A stretch of 21,597 nucleotides of DNA, from contig CAZFCJ010000063.1 of NCBI GenBank assembly GCA_964517315.1, positions 1-21,597 on the forward strand, written 5' to 3'. Source of the DNA: DASWJQ01 sp964517315. Its GTDB lineage: Bacteria; Chloroflexota; Anaerolineae; Anaerolineales; E44-bin32. This document shows, piece by piece, positions 15,916-21,597 of the stretch (position 1 is its first letter; the number at the start of each line of letters is the position of its first letter). Both the position numbers and the translations under genes were made by a program. Under the pieces are notes generated by a model. That model saw only the letters and a list, made by a program, of their open reading frames with translations. It made no database searches and was not told the DNA's origin.

Positions 15916-16971
15916 CTATGAAGGCCCTCCAGCTGAAATTTTTGGATCCTTTGATGGGTTTGCGTCGCGCGTTTTCCAGGTTTCGGGCTCTTCGGCGAGC
16001 TCACGGAACTCAGCCGCGTACTCCGGATAGTGACAGGCTGAGTAATGGTCTTCTTTCACCTCGACCAACGGCGGCTCCTGCTCGACACATTTCTCCGTCG
16101 CAAATGCACAACGGGTGTGAAATCGGCATCCGGGAGGAGGACTCTTCAAGTTCGGAGGCACGCCTGGAATCGAGATCAGATGCATGTCCTTCCCCTCCAA
16201 CTGGGGGAACGCGTTCTTGAGACCGAGCGTATAAGGATTGAAGGGCTGGGTCAGCAGCGGATCCGTGTCTGCGTATTCCATGATCTTCCCGGCATACATC
16301 ACGGCGACCCGATCGCAGTTTTCGGCGACGACCGAGACATCGTGGGTCACCAGGAGGAGTGACTTGTTCAGGTTCTTTTGAACTTGCTCCATCTGATACA
16401 AGATCTGATCCTTGACGATCACATCGAGCGCCGTGGTCGGTTCGTCGGCGATGATGAGATCCGGGTTCAAAGCAAGGGACATCGCGATCAGGACTCGTTG
16501 GCGCATTCCGCCGCTGAACTGATGTGGGTAGTCGCCCATCCGGCGAGGATCCAAACCGACCAGGTCGAACAGCTCGGTCACGCGCGCTCGCGCCCGCTCG
16601 TTATCCACCTCGTCGTGGGCCCGAATGGATTCGATAATCTGATCACCGACCCGATACACGGGATCGAGGGCGTTCATGGCGCTTTGTGGGATTAACGCGA
16701 TGTGGTTCCAGCGCAGCGGACGCAGCTCCTGATCGGACAGGCCCACAAGGTTCTGGCCCATGAATCTGATCTGCCCCCCGACGATCTCGCAATTGTTTGG
16801 CAGCAATTGGAGGATCGCCCGAGCCAGCGTCGTTTTGCCACAGCCCGATTCACCCACCAGCCCGAAATATTCACCGTAGCGGATGTCGAAAGATACGCCA
16901 TCGACCGCCCTTACCGGCGCGTTCGCCGTCGAGTAATAGACCTTCAAATCACGGACTTCAAGCAGGTTCAC
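15916..16971 (-). CDS. ABC transporter ATP-binding protein, DppD/OppD type
   Basis: A 351-residue nucleotide-binding subunit counted from GTG 16971. Walker A is GESGCGKTT (40-48) with Lys46, the signature is FSGGMRQR (152-159), Walker B is LIIADEPT (172-179), and the H-loop has His210. The C-terminal domain has CRFHTRC and four Cys (282, 288, 295, 313), a possible [4Fe-4S] site. The start is uncertain. The frame opens at a TTG (17004) overlapping the DegT gene by 17 bp. GTG 16971 gives the typical N-terminus MNLLEVRDLKVYY, has GAGAG five bases upstream, and leaves a 16-bp gap, so I prefer it. It works with the DppF-like ATPase and the permeases at 18-20 kb, and possibly also those at 7.6-9.4 kb. 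Confidence 0.92.
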   Translation of the reverse strand: MNLLEVRDLKVYYSTANAPVRAVDGVSFDIRYGEYFGLVGESGCGKTTLARAILQLLPNNCEIVGGQIRFMGQNLVGLSDQELRPLRWNHIALIPQSAMNALDPVYRVGDQIIESIRAHDEVDNERARARVTELFDLVGLDPRRMGDYPHQFSGGMRQRVLIAMSLALNPDLIIADEPTTALDVIVKDQILYQMEQVQKNLNKSLLLVTHDVSVVAENCDRVAVMYAGKIMEYADTDPLLTQPFNPYTLGLKNAFPQLEGKDMHLISIPGVPPNLKSPPPGCRFHTRCAFATEKCVEQEPPLVEVKEDHYSACHYPEYAAEFRELAEEPETWKTRDANPSKDPKISAGGPS

Positions 16972-16987
16972 ACGAACTCTCTTCGGT

Positions 16988-18094
16988 TCAAGGTAGGGCT
17001 TCAAGGCCAGCGATGACCCGGTCCACGTCCTCGTCAGTGAGGTGGGGATGAACCGGCAGGCAGATCAGCTCATCGGCCGCTCTCTCCGCCACGGGAAAGT
17101 CACCTCGGGCGTAGCCAAGGCCGGCGTACAGCTCCCTCAGGTGGAGCGGCGGGACGAAGTGCGGGCTCGCATCCACACCCCCGCTGCCAAGCTTCGCGAT
17201 CGCCCCCTCGCGATCCGCCACGCGGATAACGTAGACGCGCGGGCTGGGCTCGATCCACGCTGGCGGCTGCAGCCGGGAGATGTTCAAGCGATCGCAAACT
17301 TCATCGAAGCGCGCGTAGATCTCCCTGCGCCTTCGTATCCAGCCCTCCAAGCAAGCGAGCTTAACCCGCAGACCGGCGGCTTGCAGGCTGTTCATCTGCG
17401 CGTTGTATCCGTTCAGCCGCTCCTGGGGCTGATCGGGTACGGTCGCCGGACCAAATCCGGCCAGCTGTCGGCCCCGGATGGCGATATCCTCGTCATCTGT
17501 GACAAGAATTCCACCCCATCCCAGCCCGCCCAGCAACTTTGAGGGGGCGAAACTGATCACGCCGGCATGCCCAATGCTGCCTGCTCGCCGTCCACGGTAC
17601 TCCGCCCCGGCTGCCAGCGCGGCGTCTTCGAGCACCTTTAATCCATACTCCGCCGCGATATCCATCATGGGACCCATTTCAGCCATCTGGCCATGCAGAT
17701 GAACGGGAAGGATCGCGCGCGTTCTGTCCGTGATCCGCGACCTGACTCGGTCCGGATCCAGGCACAGCGTTTCTGGCTTGACGTCGGCGAACACAACCCG
17801 GCCGCCGGAATGGACGATCGCCGCGGCGGTGCTGATGGCGGTGTACGGCGCTGTAATCACCTCGTCGCCGGGTTTCAGCCGGAGGGCCTTGAGGCCTACG
17901 ACCAAAGCCATCGTGCCCGATGCCGTAGCCACTCCGAACCGAACCCCGCAAAAAGCGGCGAACTCCTGTTCAAACGCGGCCACCTCGGCATCGGCCACGT
18001 AAGCGCCTTTCCGGAGCACCCGGGCCAAGGCAGCATCGATCTCCTCCTGCAAAATATCGTATTCGTACGCCGGATCGGAGATGCGCAGAGTCAC
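16988..18094 (-). CDS. DegT/DnrJ/EryC1/StrS-family PLP aminotransferase
   Basis: A 368-residue PLP enzyme of the sugar-aminotransferase family. Landmarks are GVATASGTMALVVGLKAL (54-71) for phosphate binding, GDEVITAPYTAISTA (76-90), LPVHLHGQMAEM (129-140), VLEDAALAAGAEYRG (154-168) with Asp157 pairing PLP N1, and SFAPSKLLGGLGWGG (181-195) with Schiff-base Lys186. Relatives transaminate nucleotide-linked or free keto-sugars and keto-inositols. The GTG start at 18094 overlaps the upstream permease TGA (GTGA, 4 bp) and has GAGG at 9 bases. The gene is therefore inside the transporter operon, between permease and ATPase genes, which is an unusual place. No glycosyltransferase or nucleotide-sugar gene is nearby, so a catabolic role on an imported amino sugar or cyclitol is more likely than envelope sugar synthesis (inference). 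Confidence 0.92.
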   Translation of the reverse strand: MTLRISDPAYEYDILQEEIDAALARVLRKGAYVADAEVAAFEQEFAAFCGVRFGVATASGTMALVVGLKALRLKPGDEVITAPYTAISTAAAIVHSGGRVVFADVKPETLCLDPDRVRSRITDRTRAILPVHLHGQMAEMGPMMDIAAEYGLKVLEDAALAAGAEYRGRRAGSIGHAGVISFAPSKLLGGLGWGGILVTDDEDIAIRGRQLAGFGPATVPDQPQERLNGYNAQMNSLQAAGLRVKLACLEGWIRRRREIYARFDEVCDRLNISRLQPPAWIEPSPRVYVIRVADREGAIAKLGSGGVDASPHFVPPLHLRELYAGLGYARGDFPVAERAADELICLPVHPHLTDEDVDRVIAGLEALP

Positions 18095-19044
18095 ACGTTC
18101 TCGCCTCTCAGCCTTGGATCAGCGATGTACTCCAAGGAGCGCCCTACCATGAAGGTGGCGATCACAAACAGCGAAATGCTCAAGCCCGGGGGCATAATCC
18201 ACCACCAGGCCTGGCGGGCCGCGCCCCCTCGAAACGCGTCTCGGAGCATCGTCCCCCAGCTGGGGAGATTTGGATCCCCGAACCCCAGAAAACTCAACCC
18301 GGCCTCAATCAGCACGCTGCTGCCAACTCCGAGCGCCGTGTACAGGAGAATGAGGGGCAACACGTTGGGCATGATGTGCCGATAGATGATGTGGGCGCTG
18401 TCGGCACCGGCCGCCCTCGCCGACCAGACGAACGGCCGTTCTTTGAGGCTGAGGACTTGAGCTCGGATCACGCGGGCGGTTGTCCGCCAAAAGAGCAGTG
18501 AAATCACCAAGATGATGTTCCAAATGCTCGTCCCCAGAAGGGACACGAGAATGATGGCAAACGGCAGGAACGGGATTCCATACGTAATGTCAACCAGCCG
18601 CATGAGAAGGTCGTCCAACAGGCCTCCCTTATAGCCCGCCCACATGCCCACGTTGCTCCCGACGAAGACGGTGGCCAGCGCCGAGAGAAAGCCGACGATG
18701 ACGGCCACACGGGCGCTCGCCAGCGTTTGGCTGAATACATCCCGCGCCCGGCTCGTCGTCCCAAACCAGTACTTTGCCGATGGGGGCTGGGATCGGGCGA
18801 GAGTCCCATCCGGCAAATATTGAATTTCCACCGGGTCATAGGGAGCTAGGCTGGGGCCGAAGGCCGCCAGCAAGAAGAACACGATCAGAATCACCAGTCC
18901 GACCAGCCCTGGCAGATCATGGACAAAATTTCTCAGCTGCTGGGCCCACCACGAGTCTCTGAGCGCGGGCCGACCTCGCCCCACCCCGGATTCGGTCCCC
19001 TCCCGGATTGGTGAGGGCGAGAGCGAACCAAGGGGTTCAGACAT
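18091..19044 (-). CDS. ABC transporter permease, DppC/OppC type (first transporter module)
   Basis: A 317-residue inner-membrane permease. Spans lie near 46-66, 111-131, 150-170, 173-190, 228-250 and 285-302. Characteristic segments are YWFGTTSRARDVFSQTL (92-108), the EAA-type loop SARAAGADSAHIIYRHIMPN (208-227), EAGLSFLGFGDPNLPSWG (247-264), and the end YIADPRLRGENV. Residues 8-24 are encoded by a repeat-like sequence and read as Ser/Gly/Arg-rich filler, unlike a normal DppC N-terminus. The ATG at 19044 is 9 bp after the upstream permease stop and has no clear Shine-Dalgarno site, so translation may rely on coupling. Confidence 0.93.
   Translation of the reverse strand: MSEPLGSLSPSPIREGTESGVGRGRPALRDSWWAQQLRNFVHDLPGLVGLVILIVFFLLAAFGPSLAPYDPVEIQYLPDGTLARSQPPSAKYWFGTTSRARDVFSQTLASARVAVIVGFLSALATVFVGSNVGMWAGYKGGLLDDLLMRLVDITYGIPFLPFAIILVSLLGTSIWNIILVISLLFWRTTARVIRAQVLSLKERPFVWSARAAGADSAHIIYRHIMPNVLPLILLYTALGVGSSVLIEAGLSFLGFGDPNLPSWGTMLRDAFRGGAARQAWWWIMPPGLSISLFVIATFMVGRSLEYIADPRLRGENV
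18975..19021. repeat. Repeat-like element inside the permease 5' end (inverted arms plus internal direct repeat)
   Basis: CTCGCCCCACC (18975-18985) faces GGTGAGGGCGAG (19010-19021) as inverted arms with one bulged base. Between them CCGGATT occurs twice as a direct repeat (18986-18992 and 19003-19009). The composition recalls the dispersed CCCTCACCC/GGGAGAGG-type intergenic repeats of many bacterial genomes. Here it lies in frame within codons 8-24 of the permease. Confidence 0.5.
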
Positions 19045-19053
19045 AGGCAGGAA

Positions 19054-20025
19054 TCACTTGTAGCTGATCCTCGGATCGAGCTTGTAATAGAGAACGTCAA
19101 CGATAAAATAAACGACAACGACCGACCCCGACCACATGAAAAAAGCGGCTTGGGCGAGTGGATAATCCAATTTGTTCACCGAGTCGACGATCGCCCGACC
19201 CATGCCGGGCCAGGCGAAGACGGTTTCCAAGAGAACGGAACCGGTGACGGCGATCGTGCTCAGCAAGGCGAGGTAGGTGACGACCGGCAGCAGCGCGTTC
19301 CGCACAGCATGTCGGATGACGGTCAACTCTCCCACCCCCTTCGCCCGAACCACGTCCAGATAATCCTCATTGCGCACCTCGATCATGCTGCTCCGCATCA
19401 GCATCAAGGGGCTCGCCATAAGGTAGAGCACGGCCGTCAGCATCGGCAAGACAAGGTGATGAAGAAAGTCAGCGGTCAAGTAGATTTCCCAGATGCTGTT
19501 GGCCTCGTAGCCCAGATCGCGCATGCCGCTTGTGGGGAACCATCCGAGCCAGAACGCGAAGATCATCAGAATTACAATGCCCAACCAGTAGATCGGGATG
19601 CTGTGCATTGCCAGGGGAACGGCTAAGAACCAGCGTTCAAAGCGCGAGCCCCGCTTCCAACCCATATAGCTCCCCACACCGACCGCCAGTACTGTGGCCA
19701 GAATGACCGAGGGCAGCATGAGGGCGAGCGTGTTGTAGAGGAAAGGAAGTAGGACCTCCATCACGGGGACTCGGTAGAAGAATGAGATTCCGAAGTCCCC
19801 GCGCAGCACGTTCTTGATGTACAGGAAGTATTGAGTGGAAAGCGGCTGATCAAGTCCCCATAGCTCCATCAGCCGCTGTTGGGCCTCTGTTGTGAGCGAC
19901 GAGTCGATCAGCAACGTGGCGGGGTCCGCCGGGATTAGGCGGAACATGAAGAAGATGATCGTCAGGATCACCCACAGGGTGAACACCATCTGCAGGAAGC
20001 GGCGAACAATATATGATCGATCCAT
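19054..20025 (-). CDS. ABC transporter permease, DppB/OppB type (first transporter module)
   Basis: A 323-residue inner-membrane permease. The N-terminal span is about 10-30, followed by the periplasmic domain with LWGLDQPLSTQYFLYI (55-70) and GDFGISF (76-82). Spans follow near 99-122, 134-160, 190-210, 245-268 and 293-314. The EAA loop is DYLDVVRAKGVGELTVIRHA (221-240), followed by the conserved stretch ETVFAWPGMGRAIVDSV (267-283), and the C-terminus is YYKLDPRISYK. ATG 20025 has only weak purine richness in front. It is the first gene after the Lrp/AsnC gene, with 310 bp between them. The adjacent DppC-like permease and two ATPases complete the translocator. Confidence 0.93.
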   Translation of the reverse strand: MDRSYIVRRFLQMVFTLWVILTIIFFMFRLIPADPATLLIDSSLTTEAQQRLMELWGLDQPLSTQYFLYIKNVLRGDFGISFFYRVPVMEVLLPFLYNTLALMLPSVILATVLAVGVGSYMGWKRGSRFERWFLAVPLAMHSIPIYWLGIVILMIFAFWLGWFPTSGMRDLGYEANSIWEIYLTADFLHHLVLPMLTAVLYLMASPLMLMRSSMIEVRNEDYLDVVRAKGVGELTVIRHAVRNALLPVVTYLALLSTIAVTGSVLLETVFAWPGMGRAIVDSVNKLDYPLAQAAFFMWSGSVVVVYFIVDVLYYKLDPRISYK

Positions 20026-20335
20026 ATCAGCCGTGTCTCAGAACGTACGGTCGGCCCCCATCAGCACGCATACGGGCCTGAGTTGTGAGCCCTACTCGAC
20101 GCATGCGCTGTAAGTCCTTCGTTTCTCGGCCGGTTGAGGGTGGGTGTATCAGCCCGTGCTACTGGTCAACAAGCGTTAGCGTCAGATTCCGATTGGAGCC
20201 CCTCGGTCAATAGATCGGGGACGCCTTGGCCCCCTGCGCTCCCGAACGTCCTGATGGTCTTGGATCCGTATGCCGCCAAAGGGCCTGACAGCTGCTCCCC
20301 CGGCGAGTCGTGGGCCCATGATCCGCGTTCGGGGG
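20026..20335. other. 310-bp gene-free spacer between Lrp/AsnC gene and transporter operon
   Basis: No coding frame on either strand looks real. On the minus strand two TTGACC hexamers occur (roughly 20160 and 20210), but neither has a convincing -10 at proper spacing, so no promoter is claimed. An imperfect inverted repeat, CCCCTCGGTC with GATCGGGG, lies near 20198-20220. This is where the transporter operon promoter and an Lrp-family binding site would be expected, but I cannot point to them with confidence. Confidence 0.35.
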
Positions 20336-20854
20336 TTACGTGGCTGCGACCTTGCGCCTATCCCTCTCCTCCGGCTCCTCTTCCTCCGTCGCGCGTAAGA
20401 TCCTCTCGTAGCGGAACGTCCGCTTGATCGCCTTCAGCACCTGATTGGTGCGGATGCGCCGAATCCCTTCAATGGTTGGAAGCCGCTCGGTCAAGAACTG
20501 AAACAGATCGCGTTGTGAGCGCAGGACGGCGACGATCACCAGGTCGTACTCACCCGTCGTATAGCTGACGTAGGTGGTCTCCTCCAGGTCTGCGAGAGCC
20601 TCCGCCACCTGGTTGCCCATCCCGGGCTCCACCTGGATTCCGCTGATGATCTGGACCCGGTGGCCCACCTTCCACGGGTCGACGATGGCCACTATCTGCA
20701 GGACGCCTTCGTCAACCAGGCGTTCCATTCGGTTGCGAACGGTAACGTCAGACACCCCGAGTTCGCGGGCCAGGGCCACCTTGGTCCGCGACGCGTCTTC
20801 CATCAGCAGCTTGATCAGGCCCCAGTCGATCTCGTCTAACTGTACTTGTGCCAT
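20336..20854 (-). CDS. Lrp/AsnC family transcriptional regulator
   Basis: A 172-residue DNA-binding regulator. An N-terminal winged helix-turn-helix begins LDEIDWGLIKLLMEDASRT (6-24), with LARELGVSDVTVRNRMERL (28-46) as the HTH, and VLQIVAIVDPWKVGH (51-65) leads into the ligand-binding RAM domain (about 67-145), which includes YTTGEYDLVIVAVLR (98-112) and ends IRTNQVLKAIKRTFRYE. The last 20 residues are an acidic/basic tail. The ATG at 20854 is preceded by GGAGGGGAG, a strong ribosome-binding site. The family senses amino acids or related small molecules; its position at the head of a transport and aminotransferase locus suggests it is the local regulator. A palindrome and two candidate promoters lie directly upstream. 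Confidence 0.95.
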   Translation of the reverse strand: MAQVQLDEIDWGLIKLLMEDASRTKVALARELGVSDVTVRNRMERLVDEGVLQIVAIVDPWKVGHRVQIISGIQVEPGMGNQVAEALADLEETTYVSYTTGEYDLVIVAVLRSQRDLFQFLTERLPTIEGIRRIRTNQVLKAIKRTFRYERILRATEEEEPEERDRRKVAAT

Positions 20855-20874
20855 CTCCCCTCCAGATCGATCCG

Positions 20875-20903
20875 TTTCTAACCCATACTTTCGAGAAAGT
20901 CAA
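20875..20903 (-). promoter_or_regulatory. Candidate sigma70 promoter P1 of the Lrp/AsnC gene
   Basis: On the minus strand TTGACT (20903-20898) and TAGAAA (20880-20875) are separated by exactly 17 bp, matching -35 5/6 and -10 4/6. The start codon is 20 bp downstream of the -10, which would give a very short leader holding the GGAGG site. Confidence 0.5.
20887..20900. promoter_or_regulatory. Palindromic operator candidate in the P1 spacer
   Basis: ACTTTC-GA-GAAAGT has perfect 6-bp arms and occupies the spacer of promoter P1, touching the -35 box. Lrp/AsnC proteins commonly bind AT-rich palindromes at their own promoters, so this is a natural autoregulation site. TTTCTAAC also occurs twice in the same region (20875-20882 and 20928-20935), 53 bp apart, about five helical turns. 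Confidence 0.45.
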
Positions 20904-20919
20904 AATACTTGCCAATTTA

Positions 20920-20949
20920 CTTATAGTTTTCTAACTCTGATCGGCTCAA
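20920..20949 (-). promoter_or_regulatory. Candidate sigma70 promoter P2 upstream of P1
   Basis: On the minus strand TTGAGC (20949-20944) and TATAAG (20925-20920) are separated by 18 bp, matching -35 4/6 and -10 5/6. The region is clearly more AT-rich than its surroundings. It would add about 65 bp of leader relative to the regulator's start codon. Confidence 0.45.
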
Positions 20950-21037
20950 TTCTGAGAATAATGAACTCCATTTCAGGCGATCGGGCGTCCCTAGCCTTTA
21001 CAGCTCCTGTCCGTTCAAGCCTCACATCCGGCCACCT

Positions 21038-21119
21038 GCGCCCGGCCGGCGAGGCGTGCGGAACACGCCTGCCGGCGGGGCATTCAGGAGCGCCCCGCGG
21101 CTCGCCGGCCGCCGGGCGC
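21038..21119. repeat. GC-rich multi-hairpin element (possible three-way junction)
   Basis: The outer arms are GCGCCC-GGCCGGCGAG (21038-21053) and CTCGCCGGCC-GCC-GGGCGC (21101-21119), complementary apart from a 3-nt bulge. Inside are two more hairpins: AGGCGTG with CACGCCT (21052-21058/21064-21070, 5-nt loop) and CGGGGC with GCCCCG (21076-21081/21092-21097, 10-nt loop). The first overlaps the outer arm by two bases. It lies 31 bp beyond the stop of the truncated binding-protein gene and before the regulator promoters. It could be a terminator-like RNA structure or a dispersed REP/BIME-type DNA repeat. Confidence 0.6.
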
Positions 21120-21150
21120 TCCATCCGTGGATCGATTATCCCTCCGGCAT

Positions 21151-21597
21151 TTACGCGGGCGGGTAGTGCAGTCGACCTTCGTCATCCCATCCGTATCCTG
21201 CGTCGGCGAGGACTTGCCGAGCCTTCTCGACATTGAACTCGTACTGCGGCAAGTCGCCGTTGTACCAGGGACTTTGAGGATGCAACCAGGTCGAGCCCCC
21301 GGTCAGCCCACCTCCGGATCCGGAGATGACTTCGAGAAGTCTTTCCTTCGGCAGAGCGTAGTGGATCGCCCGGCGGAACTCCGGATCGCTCCCGGGACGC
21401 TCGGAGTTGTCCGGAATGACCGTGTAGGTGGACGAGTTCGGAACCCGCTCCACGGTGACGAAGTCGAGCGCCTCCATGCGTTCGATTTGTTCGTCGCCGC
21501 GCATACTGACGCCGAGGGCGTCCAGTTCTCCAGACTCCATCTGGGCCAAGACGGTCTCAGCTTCAGGGATGATCGCCACGAGCACGTCGATGGCCGG
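21151..21597 (-). CDS. ABC transporter solute-binding protein, family 5, fragment (cut by right edge, apparently lacking its C-terminal lobe)
   Basis: The frame is open to the right edge and ends at a stop at 21151, giving about 148 residues. Family-5 binding-protein features are visible: ETVLAQMESGELDALGV, FRRAIHYALPKERLLEVI, and VEKARQVLADAGYGWDDEGRL. In complete members some 150-200 more residues follow this last segment (the binding protein at 5742-7457 has about 190), but here the protein ends at HYPPA. None of the downstream frames continues the family sequence. I infer a 3'-truncated, possibly non-functional gene, or less likely an atypical short member. It would otherwise be the natural receptor for the transporter at 14.9-20.0 kb. 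The 5' part is outside the window. Confidence 0.75.
   Translation of the reverse strand, partial: PAIDVLVAIIPEAETVLAQMESGELDALGVSMRGDEQIERMEALDFVTVERVPNSSTYTVIPDNSERPGSDPEFRRAIHYALPKERLLEVISGSGGGLTGGSTWLHPQSPWYNGDLPQYEFNVEKARQVLADAGYGWDDEGRLHYPPA

Noticed and set aside
15915..16004. N-terminal extension of the DppF-like ATPase
   Set aside because: It only translates another frame of the DppD-like gene; ATG 15914 has a fitting ribosome-binding site.
20150..20225. Two TTGACC hexamers as transporter operon promoters
   Set aside because: Neither has a -10 with correct spacing; too weak to call.
20921..21124. Minus-strand frame of 67 codons after the truncated binding protein
   Set aside because: It is Pro/Arg/Ala-rich because it crosses the hairpin element, it shows no similarity to the missing binding-protein lobe, and it overlaps the candidate promoter P2.

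Overview
The window is a bacterial chromosome segment of about 60% GC (my estimate) with essentially every gene on the minus strand. I read 20 protein-coding genes: 18 complete, one cut by the left edge, and one cut by the right edge that also looks 3'-truncated. The lipoprotein signal peptide followed by a long Glu/Pro-rich linker, the mix of dipeptide-type ABC transporters, and the Gfo/Idh and CoA-ligase genes would fit a Chloroflexota-like or other high-GC environmental bacterium. This taxonomic guess is weak. No rRNA, tRNA, CRISPR array, transposase or integrase was seen.

Layout in the direction of transcription (right to left). (1) 21597-21151: end of a peptide/opine-type solute-binding protein that stops early, followed by a GC-rich multi-hairpin element (21038-21119). 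(2) 20949-20336: two candidate sigma70 promoters, a palindrome inside one promoter spacer, and an Lrp/AsnC regulator. (3) 20025-14913: a Dpp/Opp-type transporter (two permeases, two ATPases) with a DegT/DnrJ-type aminotransferase inserted between permease and ATPase genes. (4) 14894-9521: catabolic genes in tight succession: an AstE/AspA-like deacylase, a fold-type I aminotransferase, an FAH-family enzyme, a second closely similar aminotransferase, and an amidohydrolase-2 enzyme. (5) 9435-5742: a second transporter module with two permeases and a lipoprotein binding protein but no ATPases. (6) 5667-255: a Gfo/Idh/MocA oxidoreductase, a third class I aminotransferase, a cupin, a crotonase and an AMP-forming acyl-CoA ligase. 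(7) 121-1: the start of another ABC ATPase.

Taken together this looks like an uptake-and-degradation locus for an amino- and/or acyl-substituted carbon source under Lrp/AsnC control. Import would be by one or two oligopeptide-type transporters sharing ATPases, followed by deacylation, transamination by up to four PLP enzymes, keto-acid or lactone processing (FAH and amidohydrolase), and entry into CoA metabolism. Each family is recognisable from motifs. The substrate and the order of steps are inference.

The most unusual items are: the paired aminotransferases that lack the conserved NPTG asparagine and bracket the FAH gene; the AstE-like protein with altered active-site residues; the DegT enzyme embedded in a transporter operon; the folded element after the truncated binding protein; and several strong intergenic or stop-codon hairpins that may partition a long transcript.
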